A stretch of DNA of 64,000 nt from Paenibacillus sinensis (GTDB lineage: Bacteria > Bacillota > Bacilli > Paenibacillales > Paenibacillaceae): positions 32,865-96,864 of the forward strand of contig NZ_JAHCMB010000183.1 in NCBI RefSeq assembly GCF_019904155.1, written 5' to 3'. A program made the translations under genes and the position numbers. The notes below the pieces were generated by a model that worked only from the letters and a program-made list of their open reading frames with translations, did no database searches and was not told the DNA's origin. Position 1 is the first letter of the stretch; every line of letters starts with the position of its first letter. Shown here piece by piece: positions 16,934-26,202 of this stretch.

Positions 16934-17947
16934 TTACCAGGCGGGCAAGCTCGCGTCCACCTTCTTATGCTTCGCGTCCACGGGAGGAATGACAAGCGTC
17001 TCGCCGTTCCCCAGCACTTTGATCCGCTCCTCCGCGATTCCCCGCAAGGCCCGTGCCGCCTCCATCCGGTCCAGCGCCTCCTGCGCCGTATCGTCCGCAA
17101 GACGGAACGAGCCGTAGTGCATTGGGATCATCGTCTCCGCTCCCACATCGAGAAACGCCTGCACGGCTTCCTCCGGGTTCACATGCTGTAAGGCCATGAA
17201 CCATTCCGGCTCATACGCGCCGATCGGCATCAGGGCGACATCGATTTGGAACCGCCGTCCAATCTCCTTGAAGCCCGGAAAATATCCGCTGTCCCCCGCA
17301 AAGTACAAATGAGGCAGCAGCTGCTCCCCTTCGCCTCCCTGCTCCATACGATCTCCGGGATTCCCCGGCTCCAGAATATAACCGCCCCAATGCGATGTGT
17401 CCGTGTCGAACGGCGTGCGCCGCGTCCAGTGCTGCGCCGGCACGAACGAGAGCTTCAACCGGCCGATGTCCACACTCTCCCACCACTGCATTTCCATACA
17501 GTTCCGGAAGCCTTTGCGGATCATTTTGCGCTTCAATCCGGCAGGCACGATCAGCTTCGTCTCCGCCCGGTACAGCCTGCGGATGGAAGGCAGATGCATA
17601 TGATCATAGTGGGAATGGGAGATTAAGATGAGATCGATCGGCGGCACCTCCCCGATTCGCATTCCCGGCGGCGCCAGCCTCCGTTCGAAGCCCATGCGTT
17701 CCGCCCAGACAGGGTCCGTAATAATATTAAGTCCTTCATATTGGATAAAAAACGTGGAATGTCCGATCCAGGTAATCGTCGTCTCCCGGCGGTTGTTCAT
17801 CAAATAGTCCACGCGCGGCGTTACACCGGGAACGGCAAAAGAGAAGTCCTTCTTCTTCCGGCGGCGTTCCCCCCGCCACTCGCGAAGCTCTTTGAACGTC
17901 TTGTCCACCTTGACATTGCCCATGTTCCGGTAACGGATTTTCGGCAT
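16934..17947 (-). CDS. UlaG-like metallo-beta-lactamase-fold hydrolase
   Basis: This 337-residue cytosolic hydrolase has a metallo-beta-lactamase fold. The metal motif HSHYDHMHLPS is seen near the middle of the N-terminal half, preceded by TITWIGHSTFFIQYEG and ITDPVW, features of the UlaG/NAPE-PLD-like group. Further ligands are likely in YFAGDSGYF and PMHYGSF. The substrate is unknown; related proteins act on lactones or phosphodiesters. The ATG at 17947 is chosen because AAGGAGAGAAGGAGC precedes it directly. The frame stays open 111 bases upstream without a ribosome site. Confidence 0.86.
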   Translation of the reverse strand: MPKIRYRNMGNVKVDKTFKELREWRGERRRKKKDFSFAVPGVTPRVDYLMNNRRETTITWIGHSTFFIQYEGLNIITDPVWAERMGFERRLAPPGMRIGEVPPIDLILISHSHYDHMHLPSIRRLYRAETKLIVPAGLKRKMIRKGFRNCMEMQWWESVDIGRLKLSFVPAQHWTRRTPFDTDTSHWGGYILEPGNPGDRMEQGGEGEQLLPHLYFAGDSGYFPGFKEIGRRFQIDVALMPIGAYEPEWFMALQHVNPEEAVQAFLDVGAETMIPMHYGSFRLADDTAQEALDRMEAARALRGIAEERIKVLGNGETLVIPPVDAKHKKVDASLPAW

Positions 17948-18092
17948 GCTCCTTCTCTCCTTACGCCAGTCCTTGAGTTCGAATGATTTCATTCTAGCAG
18001 ATTCGGCGGAACGGTTCCTCTTGGAGAGCGGGACCCACACACCACACGCGCCTGCCAATTGCTCCCCTCAGTTCTCTCGTGTTCTCGCTGTT

Positions 18093-18122
18093 TTGTAATT
18101 TCAATTAAATTTAAGGTAAAAT
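18093..18122 (+). promoter_or_regulatory. Sigma-A-type promoter of the HEAT-repeat gene
   Basis: TTGTAA (18093-18098) and TAAAAT (18117-18122) are separated by 18 bases, about 115 bases upstream of the start codon. Confidence 0.55.
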
Positions 18123-18235
18123 GCGGATACAGCCTTCCCCGGCCGGAACCGGCCGCAGGAGACCCAAGATACGGCGCGGGCGGCACCGGAGACTTCGCCG
18201 GTAGCCGCCGCACGCGACAAGGAGGCCAAACCGGC

Positions 18236-19375
18236 ATGAAAATTACATTTATTGAACCTACGCCAAGCCCGAATACAATGAAGCTTCATCTGGACGAGAC
18301 GCTTGAAGCGGGCCTGCGCAGAACCTATACCCCCGAGACGCTGCGATCCGCCCCTTCCTGGGCGCGGGAAATGCTGACGATCCCTGGCGTTGCGGGCGTC
18401 TTCCACACCGCGGACTTCGCCGCGCTGGAGCGGAAGTCCTCGGCGGACTGGGCCGCAATACTCCGCGAAGTCCAGTCCCGCTTCGGCGGCGGAGAGTCAG
18501 GCGGGCAGGACTGGAGCCTGACGGACGAGAACGCCGGCGCCCATTACGGGGAGGCGCAGGTGTTCGTGCAGATGTTCCGCGCCATCCCGATGCAAATCCG
18601 CGTGAAGGCCGGCGCCCACGAGGAGCGCATCGCGCTGTCGCAGCGGTTCACCGAAGCCGTGACCGATGTGGCAAGCGCCGTTATGATCAAAGAGCGCAAG
18701 CTCACCGATTACGGCGTCCGCTATGGCGAGCCCGTGGATATCGCCCGCGAGGTCGAGCAAGAACTCGAGGCCGCCTATCCGCAGGAACGGCTGGACTCGC
18801 TGGTGCGACAGGCGATTGCGCACGGCCGCTCCGAGGGCGAATTCGTCGAGGAGCGCAGCAAGCGGTCGCAGGAGGAGCTGCTGCAGGACCTCGCCAGCGA
18901 CGACTGGCGCGTCCGCTACGCCGCCCTCGACGATCTGACGCCCTCGCCCCAGCTGCTGCCCGAGATATCCCGGGCGCTAAGAGACCCGAAGCTGCAGATC
19001 CGCCGTCTCGCCGTCGTCTATCTCGGCGACCTCCGGACACCTGAAGCGATGCAGCTGCTCTACGAAGCGATGGAGGACAGCGCACCGGCAGTCCGCCGGA
19101 CAGCCGGAGACACCCTCTCCGACATCGGTGATCCCGCCGCGACGCCGGTCATGACCGAGGCGCTGAAGGACGGCAGCAAGATCGTCCGCTGGCGGGCCGC
19201 GCGCTTCCTGTATGAGGTCGGCACGGCAGAAGCCCGTGACGCACTGGAAGCGGCGGTGAACGACCCCGAATTCGAGGTCGGCCTTCAGGCCCGGATGGCG
19301 CTGGAGCGGATCGAATCCGGCGAAGAGGCGGCCGGTACTGTCTGGCAGCAGATGGCGGAACGCCGCCGGAGCTAA
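18236..19375 (+). CDS. NifU/Nfu N-terminal-domain and HEAT-repeat protein (CvfC-like)
   Basis: The 379-residue protein begins with an Nfu_N-type domain (MKITFIEPTPSPNTMKLHLD, about residues 1-90, as in scaffold proteins of Fe-S assembly). It continues with a middle domain and ends in HEAT-like repeats (about 215-365, units such as DDWRVRYAALDDL and SAPAVRRTAGDTLSDIGD). This layout is that of the conserved virulence factor C group of Firmicutes. The molecular role is not established. The ATG at 18236 follows AAGGAGGCCAAACCGGC; the open upstream frame overlaps the promoter and is unlikely to be coding. Confidence 0.83.
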   Translation: MKITFIEPTPSPNTMKLHLDETLEAGLRRTYTPETLRSAPSWAREMLTIPGVAGVFHTADFAALERKSSADWAAILREVQSRFGGGESGGQDWSLTDENAGAHYGEAQVFVQMFRAIPMQIRVKAGAHEERIALSQRFTEAVTDVASAVMIKERKLTDYGVRYGEPVDIAREVEQELEAAYPQERLDSLVRQAIAHGRSEGEFVEERSKRSQEELLQDLASDDWRVRYAALDDLTPSPQLLPEISRALRDPKLQIRRLAVVYLGDLRTPEAMQLLYEAMEDSAPAVRRTAGDTLSDIGDPAATPVMTEALKDGSKIVRWRAARFLYEVGTAEARDALEAAVNDPEFEVGLQARMALERIESGEEAAGTVWQQMAERRRS

Positions 19376-19450
19376 AGCGGCCTCTCCGTGCAATCTGATA
19401 CGAAGTTGCCGTAGCTTGTAGAAGCCGCGGAAATGTCTATAAATGGCAGC

Positions 19451-19497
19451 AAAACAGCGATCTTCCGGTTATTGGAGGATCGCTGTTTTGCGTTTTT
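19451..19497 (+). terminator. Intrinsic terminator after the HEAT-repeat gene
   Basis: AAAACAGCGATC-TTCC pairs with GGA-GGATCGCTGTTTT around a short loop, and a T-run follows. The A-run ahead of it allows use in the other direction for the converging GH43 gene. Confidence 0.85.
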
Positions 19498-19553
19498 GTT
19501 CACTCGCGGCTTGAGTCCTCGATTTTTATATACCCCGGTTCGTTAGGTGAGCT

Positions 19554-21044
19554 TCACAGATACTCGCATTTGAATTTTGAGAACACGGCCGAAGCGCCTT
19601 CACCATAAGCATATAAACCGATGATTACACCAGTAAAACCACCGGCAACCTCGGAGGAAAGGTATCTGGTTTGAGCTGTGCCCAAGGTTATTTCCTTGCC
19701 GCCGGTATGAAGAAGGAAGGTATACACTTCATTTGACGCCCGTATTACCAATGTTGCCTGGTTGTCGTCTCCCAATTCAATCTCATTTTGAACGGATTTA
19801 ATATCCCCGATGTTAAGGCGCTCGATCACCTTATATCCGTTCATGCCTTTGACAACCGCTAAATCGTAATGGTGCTGTTCGTCCATATAGAGGGTAATGC
19901 CGGCCTCTCCTAGTGCAAGACTTACTTCACAGGAAATGATTGCCTTGAAGTCTTTCTGACGAATACCTATAAAGGTCGGAGAGTCTGGTTGATCCAGGGA
20001 GATTTCCGTCCCCTTAAGTGTCAGTTTGTTAGACCCAAATAAATAATTTTGCAGATGAGGATGTCTGAGATAGCACCAGTCTTTGTCCCATTCCGTATTT
20101 TCAAAAGTAAAAGACCGCTTCTCCGCTTGAATGACGCTCTCCGGAATCCGATCCGTCTCAAAAGCGATTAGGGAAGTGCCATGATGACCAGCCGTAAACC
20201 AGCCGCTCTCATCAAAAGTAACGGGGGTTAAAAACACTTCGCGGCCAAGATGGTGATACGTCTGCCACTGCCCAATTTGCCGGAATCCCAGGTGGAATAA
20301 CCACCAATTTCCTTGATGGTCTTGAACCAGATCCCCATGCCCCACGCCCTGCAGCTCATAGCCGCCCAAGTTCCGGTTCGTTAAGACCGGATTATGAGGA
20401 TAAGCCTCGAAAGGACCAGACACGGAAGCTCCCCGGGCGTAGGTTTCCATGTGGCCATATTCGGTTCCACCTTCCGCAGCAAGCAGATAATACAAGCCGT
20501 TTATTTTATACATATGAGGGCTTTCCAGATAACGCCCGCCTGAACCTTGCCAGATCATGCGGCTTGGCGTCAGCTTTTCTCCGGTATTAATATCAATTTC
20601 GCATTGAACGATCCCCGCCACTCCGAAATCGTCAGAGCCGTTGCTCATGAAATACGTTCTGTGGTCTTCAAAATATAAGTCCGGATCAATTCCGCCTTGA
20701 TCAACGAAAATCGGTTCTGACCATTCGCCGTAAATATCGTCCGTCCACACATAGAAGTTTTGACGAGTCGTATCATTTGTAGTTGTCATGTAGAAACGTC
20801 CGTTGTGGTGACGAAGGGTTGGAGCGAATACCCCTCCCGAGCTGTTTACCTTTTCGAGCTGAACCTGGCTTGATCTTGTAAGACAATGGCCAATCTGCTG
20901 CCAGTTAATTAAATCTTTGCTTTCAAAGATCGGGACGCCGGGGAAATATTGAAAGGAGCTGCAGATCAGATAATAGGAATCGCCTGCTCTGCAAACGCTT
21001 GGGTCCGGGTAAAAGCCTTTAATGACCGGATTTTGGTATTTCAT
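19554..21044 (-). CDS. Glycoside hydrolase family 43 beta-xylosidase/arabinofuranosidase
   Basis: This 496-residue cytosolic enzyme (no signal peptide) should release xylose or arabinose from xylo-oligosaccharides. The five-bladed catalytic domain starts with NPVIKGFYPDPSVCRAG, where the Asp of PDPS is the expected general base, followed by GGIDPDLYFED and the later SPHMYKINGLYYLL. The C-terminal 180 residues form the beta-sandwich usual for GH43_12-type enzymes. The ATG at 21044 follows GAGGTGAAAAGA; a GTG 9 bases upstream lies inside that ribosome site. It is divergent from the ArsR-type regulator, which probably controls it. The xylose genes at 34-38 kb would use its product. Confidence 0.92.
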   Translation of the reverse strand: MKYQNPVIKGFYPDPSVCRAGDSYYLICSSFQYFPGVPIFESKDLINWQQIGHCLTRSSQVQLEKVNSSGGVFAPTLRHHNGRFYMTTTNDTTRQNFYVWTDDIYGEWSEPIFVDQGGIDPDLYFEDHRTYFMSNGSDDFGVAGIVQCEIDINTGEKLTPSRMIWQGSGGRYLESPHMYKINGLYYLLAAEGGTEYGHMETYARGASVSGPFEAYPHNPVLTNRNLGGYELQGVGHGDLVQDHQGNWWLFHLGFRQIGQWQTYHHLGREVFLTPVTFDESGWFTAGHHGTSLIAFETDRIPESVIQAEKRSFTFENTEWDKDWCYLRHPHLQNYLFGSNKLTLKGTEISLDQPDSPTFIGIRQKDFKAIISCEVSLALGEAGITLYMDEQHHYDLAVVKGMNGYKVIERLNIGDIKSVQNEIELGDDNQATLVIRASNEVYTFLLHTGGKEITLGTAQTRYLSSEVAGGFTGVIIGLYAYGEGASAVFSKFKCEYL

Positions 21045-21222
21045 TCTTTTCACCTCATTATAAATTCACAAATCTATGAATCCTATTCGATTAGTATCTG
21101 CTAAGAAAATTAAACACCTAAGCCCAATTCGATTCAATAGAATAAGGTTGAACCTCAGCGCAATATTTATTAAATTAATATAAATGTGATTTCAACAAGT
21201 TCAATATTTGGGTCAGGTGATA
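21045..21222. promoter_or_regulatory. Divergent control region between GH43 gene and ArsR-type regulator
   Basis: This AT-rich spacer holds a plus-strand sigma-A-type promoter at 21148-21176 (TTGAAC, 17-base spacer, TAAATT). Several ATTCGATT/GAATAGGATTC-like words at about 21080-21145 may be operator half-sites for the regulator. The GH43 promoter itself was not fixed with confidence. Confidence 0.5.
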
Positions 21223-22140
21223 ATGCGTATGATCAAAGCAAACGGAGAACTCCAATACATGGTGTTGTATGAAGCGCTCGCAAGTGAAGTCAGATGGAGA
21301 ATTATGGATTTGCTTGCTCTGAAAGAAATGAGCGTGAAAGAAATAGCGGCTAAGCTGGAGCTCAGTCCCTCCATCGTTACCATGCACGTCCGAAAGCTCG
21401 AACAAGCGAAACTCATTGGCAGCCGCAGAGTACGCCGTAACGGAGGAACGCACAAAATATGTCACCTCGAACAAGATGACATCGAGATCGAGCTGCCATC
21501 AGCTAAAAGAAGCAACAGAATAAGAGAACAATCCATCTCCGTTGGTCATTACACGGCTTTTGAAGTATATCCTACCTGCGGAATCGGTACCCGTGAGAAA
21601 GAAATCGGGGTTTGGGATGATCCGCGTTATTTCCTCGATCCCGAGCGCGTCCAAGCTTCCATCCTTTGGTTCGGCCGGGGTTATGTAGAGTACAAAATGC
21701 CCAACTATTTGCCTCCCGATCAAACGGTGTGCGCCATCGAAATTTCAATGGAAATCGCTTCCGAAGCTCCAGGCTTAAAAGATCATTGTCCTTCGGATAT
21801 TACCTTCATGTTTAACGGAGTTAAACTTGGAACATGGACGAGTCCTGCCGATTTCGGCAGGGCGGCTCGCGGCAGATATACTCCGGATTGGTGGCATCGA
21901 AACGTGAATCAATACGGATTATTGAAGACCATTCGTATTGACGATTTGGGAACCTCTATAGACGGAGATCGGATGTCGAATATGACCATCGCGGATCTCA
22001 AGCTCAGTGAGCCTTTCTGGACGATTCGCTTCTCGGTTGAAGAGCAGGCCGAACATGTAGGAGGATTAACGCTTTATGGTGCCGGATTTGGCAATCATGA
22101 TCAGGACATTGTCATTCGCGCTTATCTTAATGAGCGATAA
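21223..22140 (+). CDS. ArsR-type transcription regulator with large C-terminal domain
   Basis: The first ~95 residues form a winged helix of the ArsR type (ALASEVRWRIMDLLALKEMSVKEIAAKLELS, then SPSIVTMHVRKLEQAKLI and the wing RRVRRNGGTHKICHL). The remaining 200 residues lack metal-binding cysteines and look like a beta-rich ligand domain (motifs WFGRGYVEYKMPNYLPP and NGVKLGTWTSPADFGRAARGRYTPDWW). Regulators of this form are found next to glycosidase genes in Paenibacillus-like genomes. It likely senses a sugar released by the divergent GH43 enzyme. The ATG at 21223 follows AGGTGATA. Confidence 0.78.
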   Translation: MRMIKANGELQYMVLYEALASEVRWRIMDLLALKEMSVKEIAAKLELSPSIVTMHVRKLEQAKLIGSRRVRRNGGTHKICHLEQDDIEIELPSAKRSNRIREQSISVGHYTAFEVYPTCGIGTREKEIGVWDDPRYFLDPERVQASILWFGRGYVEYKMPNYLPPDQTVCAIEISMEIASEAPGLKDHCPSDITFMFNGVKLGTWTSPADFGRAARGRYTPDWWHRNVNQYGLLKTIRIDDLGTSIDGDRMSNMTIADLKLSEPFWTIRFSVEEQAEHVGGLTLYGAGFGNHDQDIVIRAYLNER

Positions 22141-22206
22141 CCGAACCCTGAGCAGATCATCAACCGCCATTCGTTGCGAAGCAGCACAGCTTAAACAACA
22201 CAACAT

Positions 22207-22253
22207 AAACACGCCTTGCCCAGGCCCACGGCCCAAGCAAGGCGTTTGTGTTT
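22207..22253 (+). terminator. Intrinsic terminator after the ArsR-type gene
   Basis: AAACACGCCTTGC pairs with GCAAGGCGTTTGTGTTT around a GC-rich loop with its own GGCC/GGCC pairing. It also protects the converging transglutaminase gene. Confidence 0.75.
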
Positions 22254-22300
22254 CACCAAATAAATAGAATCACCAAAATCCCCTGCACCCCGGCAGCCTA

Positions 22301-23422
22301 CTACCAGTACAATTCCACTTTCAAACTCCGCGTGCCATCCTGAGAAGAAGTCCTGTACCGCAGATTGTCAAAGCCTTCTCCGTACAGCGTCTGAAGATCG
22401 CCGACAAGGCGGCTCTCGCTGCCTCCGTACCGGAAGAGCAAAGAGCTCTTGCCGCTGCTCCTGGCCTGCCGGGCCAACGCCGTCAGCTCCGCCGGTGTGC
22501 TTACAGCCCCGCCATCTTCGTACACGTTATAATGCAGTTCTTGCTGCAGCTTCCGGTAGACGGCCACCTTGCTTCCTCCCGAAGAGGCAAGGCCGTTCAG
22601 CACATCCGCATATTTTACCGACGCGGCGGGATAAGCCTTCGTCCAGGTATGATCGCGCCGCATCTCGCTGTCGGTTAGGAGGTAGTAGTTCGTGCTGACC
22701 TTCCCGCTTCGGTCGGGAACCGGATCGTCCCAGGTCGTGTCCAGATGATACCAGCGGCCTCCCAATTGAACGAGATTCCAGGCATGTGATATCCCGGAGC
22801 CGTTCTGCCAGGCCGTTCCTTCCACTATTTTGTTCGGAATGCCGGCGTTTTTCAGCAGCTTATAGGTCAAGAGCGCATAGCCCTGGCAGACCGTGCTTCC
22901 GCTCTTCAGCCCTTCATAAGCCGTGTAACGGGTATAAGTCGTATCGTATTTCAGATGAAGAACCACCCAATCATGAATGGCCTTCACTTTCTCGTCCCCT
23001 GTCATTCCCGGCTTGATAATCTGTTTGTTAATCGCCTTGACCCTCTCATCCACATAAGCGGTCTGCTGAAGCGTCTCCCGGTACGCAATCGTCACGCTTA
23101 CGGCGGCCGAATTGGCGCCTCCCCGGAACGAGAAGCTGTAGCTGTCCACTATGTAATTCACATAAGGGTCTCCGGTTATCGCCTTGTCCAGCGCAGATTG
23201 GATTTGAGATTTCAAGCCGGCGGTTCTGCCCTGATAAGTAAAAGAGATATTCTCCTTGCGACTGGCAATCGCTGCCGTAAGCCGCTGGGTCATATCGCTG
23301 ACGGAGCGTATGGCCGCACTATTCGTTGCAGCATAAGCATAATCCATCCCCCAGTATACGGCCTGTGGAACGGCAGCCGCAGCCAGCATGCCGAGCAATA
23401 TGGCCTTCGTCATCTTTCCCAT
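22301..23422 (-). CDS. Secreted transglutaminase-like protein
   Basis: This 373-residue exported protein has an N-terminal signal (about 1-32) and a transglutaminase-like/peptidase domain in the middle. The catalytic triad is visible: Cys in STVCQGYALLTYKLL, His in SHAWNLVQLGG and Asp in HLDTTWDDP. The N-terminal part contains a short helical region, and the C-terminal ~100 residues are of unknown type. Such proteins may act on cell-wall peptides. It is monocistronic, and the 273 bases upstream (23423-23695) contain only a weak terminator-like CCGCGC hairpin (23646-23661) for the fucosidase gene. Confidence 0.87.
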   Translation of the reverse strand: MGKMTKAILLGMLAAAAVPQAVYWGMDYAYAATNSAAIRSVSDMTQRLTAAIASRKENISFTYQGRTAGLKSQIQSALDKAITGDPYVNYIVDSYSFSFRGGANSAAVSVTIAYRETLQQTAYVDERVKAINKQIIKPGMTGDEKVKAIHDWVVLHLKYDTTYTRYTAYEGLKSGSTVCQGYALLTYKLLKNAGIPNKIVEGTAWQNGSGISHAWNLVQLGGRWYHLDTTWDDPVPDRSGKVSTNYYLLTDSEMRRDHTWTKAYPAASVKYADVLNGLASSGGSKVAVYRKLQQELHYNVYEDGGAVSTPAELTALARQARSSGKSSLLFRYGGSESRLVGDLQTLYGEGFDNLRYRTSSQDGTRSLKVELYW

Positions 23423-23645
23423 CCGTTTTCAGCCTTCCTGGTTCAATTTTGCAGCACCGCATATGTAATATAGGCCCTCTAGCCTTGTACCATATATTAC
23501 ATGTCTCCTGGTTCATTTCCAATACGACTTGAGCGCCAAATTTTCAGAAAAAGAACATCTTTTCAAGGCTTCCCGGTTGTATAGGCCCAGGGGATACCTC
23601 TTAAGGCATCCTTTAGACTATGAGTGTATACCGGGAAATAGAAGC

Positions 23646-23661
23646 CCGCGCCAATGCGCGG
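23646..23661 (-). terminator. Short hairpin after the GH95 gene
   Basis: CCGCGC-CAAT-GCGCGG forms a compact stem 35 bases beyond the fucosidase stop, followed by a weak pyrimidine tract on the minus strand. It is the only terminator candidate there. Confidence 0.35.
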
Positions 23662-23695
23662 TTAACGGATGAAAACGCCCGACGCCAAAGAGAAC

Positions 23696-26086
23696 TTATC
23701 CCTTCTGCTGAACCGTAACGAGAAAAACCTCGCCCGCCTTCGCTTCCAGCAAATGACCGTCCGTCAACGGCTTTGTGCCGCCGGATACCATAATCTCCAG
23801 CCCGCTGTCATAGCGCAGTCGAAGCACGCCATCCTGTGAAGCGGCGATTCGCGCAGATACCAGCTCGCCGCTCTGCCACTCGATATCCACCGTATATCCG
23901 CCCCGGGCTTTCAGACCCTTGACGCTGCCGTTCTTCCAGGCGCCCGGGAGTGCCGGCAGCAGATGGATTTCGCCCAAATGGCTCTGCAGCAGCATTTCGG
24001 CAATGCCCGCGGAAGCTCCGAAATTGCCGTCGATCTGGAAAGGCGGGTGAGCATCGAACAGGTTCGGATACACCGAGCGAGTCAGCAGCGTCCGGACGAA
24101 GCGGTACGCGCCTTCGCCCTCAGCCAGCCGGGCATGCAGATTAATGAGCCAGGCGCAGCTCCAGCCGGTATGGCCGCCGCCACTGGCAATCCGGTGCTCC
24201 AGCGATCTGCGGCTTGCTTCCACAAGCTCGGGCGTGTCTCTGTCATTGATCAGGCTGCCCGGATACAAGCCATACAGATGGGAGACGTGGCGATGCCCTG
24301 GCTCCGCCTCGGCAAATTCCTCGGACCATTCCTGAAGACGCCCGTCATGGCCGACTCGGAAAGGAGCAAGCCGGGCTGACGCCGCATGCAGCTGCTCACG
24401 GAAATCCTCATCGACGCCCAGGATGTCCGCAGCCTCGGCGCAGCTTGCCAGAAGCTCGCGGATCAGCGACATATCCATCGTCGAGCCCGCAGAGATGCAG
24501 CAGGGCTGGCCGTCTTCAGCCAGGAACCGGTTCTCCGGCGATGTCGAGGGATTGGTAACCAGGTAGCCGTCCGGCGATTCTACCAGCCAATCCAGGCAGA
24601 ACAGAGCCGCTCCCTTCATCAGCGGGTAAGCCGTCTCCCTCAGAAAGCCTTCCGACGGATTGAAGGTGTAGTGCTCCCACAGATGCCGGCACAGCCAGAC
24701 GCCGCCCAGCGGCCAGAAGGCCCAGCTGGAGTCTCCGCCTGTCGGATTGGACATCCGCCACAGGTCAATATTGTGGTGAGCCGTCCAGCCGCGCGCGCCG
24801 TAATGAATAGCCGCTGTTCTTGCACCCGTTCGGCTCGTTTCCTTAATAAGGCCGATCAGCGGCTCATGGCATTCGGCGAGATTGCACACCTCCGCATGCC
24901 AATAGTTCATCTGTGTGTTGATATTGGTTGTATAGTCGCTGTTCCACGGCGGCTGAATCTTATCATTCCAGATGCCCTGAAGATTGGCAGCCTGGGTGCC
25001 CGGACGGGAGCTGCCCATCAGAAGGTAGCGGCCGTACTGAAAGAGGAGCGCCTCAAGCGCCGGATCTTCGGCGCCTTCGCGGTAAGCGGCGAGCCGCTGG
25101 TCAGTCGGCCGCCCGGCCGCCTCCAAGCCGCCGAGGTCCAGATCGACCCGCCGGAACAGCTTCCGGTGATCGGCGGTATGCCGGCTGCGAAGCTCGTCAT
25201 AGGCAAGAGCTTCCACCGCGAGAATCCGCTCAATCGCGCTGCGGTCTTTCCCGGCCGATCCATCGGAAGCTTCAGAATCCGCCGCGAAATGGGCGGCCCT
25301 GTTCTTCAGCTCCCCGTAATTCGTATCCGCCGCAAGCAGCAGTGTGAAGCTGTCGGCCCCGGTGATCTTAATGGCGCCATCTTCGATAGAGATGCTTCCG
25401 CCTTCGGCCAGCGCCTTCACATACAGCTCGAAGGTCATGCCGAGTCCATCTTCGTACAGCACCGAAACGGGATGATCGCCAAAGTAGTTGTCGGCGATAT
25501 TGGACGGGCAGCGTCCTTTCATCATTAGGCTTCCGTCCGAGGCCGGGAGAATGACATGGCACAGAGCGCTGTCCAGGCTGACCGAGGCGTTCAGACTCCC
25601 CTTATGTCCCTGTACACGAACGACGCATACGCCGTCCGGAGTGCTCACGAACATCTCCCGGGCACAAGGGAAGCCACCGGCTTCTGCAGTTATGCGGGCG
25701 ATGCCGCTATCCAGATCCAGCTCACGCCGATAATCGGCGCCTTCCGCAGCATTGTCCATTTCGATATACAAATCGCCGAGAGGCATATAGGCCTGGCAGT
25801 TGACTCCCAGCATGCGCGCGTTGACAAGCTCCTGCGCTTCGGCGTATTTGCCTGCGAAGACAAGCTCGCGCGCCCGCTTCAAATAGCGGATCGCTTCATA
25901 ATTGTTCGTGTCCCGGGGAAAGCCCGACCACAGCGTATCCTCATTGAGCTGCAAGTGTTCCTTCGCCGCTCCGCCGAACACCATCGCCCCGAAGCTTCCG
26001 TTGCCGAGCGGCAAGGCCTCTTCCCAGACCTCCGCAGGGCGTTCATAGATTAATTTCCAGATGGAGTCCTTCTTCGTTTCGTCCAT
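23696..26086 (-). CDS. Glycoside hydrolase family 95 alpha-L-fucosidase
   Basis: This 796-residue cytosolic enzyme should hydrolyse alpha-1,2-fucosyl (or related galactosyl) linkages. The N-terminal beta-sandwich has the family signature LPLGNGSFGAMVFGG...LQLNEDTLWSG. The (alpha/alpha)6 barrel contains LQGIWNDKIQPPWNSDYTTNINTQMNYW with the conserved Asn pair, and NPSTSPEN. The length fits GH95. It is the last gene of a minus-strand carbohydrate cluster, 116 bases after the binding-protein gene with a partial terminator between them, so it probably acts on the sugar imported by that transporter. Confidence 0.92.
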   Translation of the reverse strand: MDETKKDSIWKLIYERPAEVWEEALPLGNGSFGAMVFGGAAKEHLQLNEDTLWSGFPRDTNNYEAIRYLKRARELVFAGKYAEAQELVNARMLGVNCQAYMPLGDLYIEMDNAAEGADYRRELDLDSGIARITAEAGGFPCAREMFVSTPDGVCVVRVQGHKGSLNASVSLDSALCHVILPASDGSLMMKGRCPSNIADNYFGDHPVSVLYEDGLGMTFELYVKALAEGGSISIEDGAIKITGADSFTLLLAADTNYGELKNRAAHFAADSEASDGSAGKDRSAIERILAVEALAYDELRSRHTADHRKLFRRVDLDLGGLEAAGRPTDQRLAAYREGAEDPALEALLFQYGRYLLMGSSRPGTQAANLQGIWNDKIQPPWNSDYTTNINTQMNYWHAEVCNLAECHEPLIGLIKETSRTGARTAAIHYGARGWTAHHNIDLWRMSNPTGGDSSWAFWPLGGVWLCRHLWEHYTFNPSEGFLRETAYPLMKGAALFCLDWLVESPDGYLVTNPSTSPENRFLAEDGQPCCISAGSTMDMSLIRELLASCAEAADILGVDEDFREQLHAASARLAPFRVGHDGRLQEWSEEFAEAEPGHRHVSHLYGLYPGSLINDRDTPELVEASRRSLEHRIASGGGHTGWSCAWLINLHARLAEGEGAYRFVRTLLTRSVYPNLFDAHPPFQIDGNFGASAGIAEMLLQSHLGEIHLLPALPGAWKNGSVKGLKARGGYTVDIEWQSGELVSARIAASQDGVLRLRYDSGLEIMVSGGTKPLTDGHLLEAKAGEVFLVTVQQKG

Positions 26087-26136
26087 TGTTCCGTCTGCTC
26101 TCCTTTGCCGGCGGACAGATCCGCAAGAATGCGCAA

Positions 26137-26161
26137 AGACCCTGACATAATGTCGGGGTCT
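26137..26161 (-). terminator. Intercistronic hairpin between binding-protein and GH95 genes
   Basis: AGACCC(C/T)GACAT pairs with ATGTC(A/G)GGGTCT with almost no loop, followed by only three T. It may attenuate transcription into the GH95 gene or stabilise the upstream message. Confidence 0.5.
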
Positions 26162-26202
26162 GTTGCGGTTATGCTATTATTCTATCAAGTGCGATCAGCC
26201 GA

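Noticed and set aside
15292..16992. A 566-codon open frame on the plus strand antisense to the ABC-F gene
   Set aside because: The opposite strand encodes a full ABC-F protein with all motifs. The antisense frame has no domain and no ribosome site.
24386..25528. A 380-codon plus-strand frame antisense to the GH95 gene
   Set aside because: The minus strand carries an intact family 95 enzyme over the same bases.
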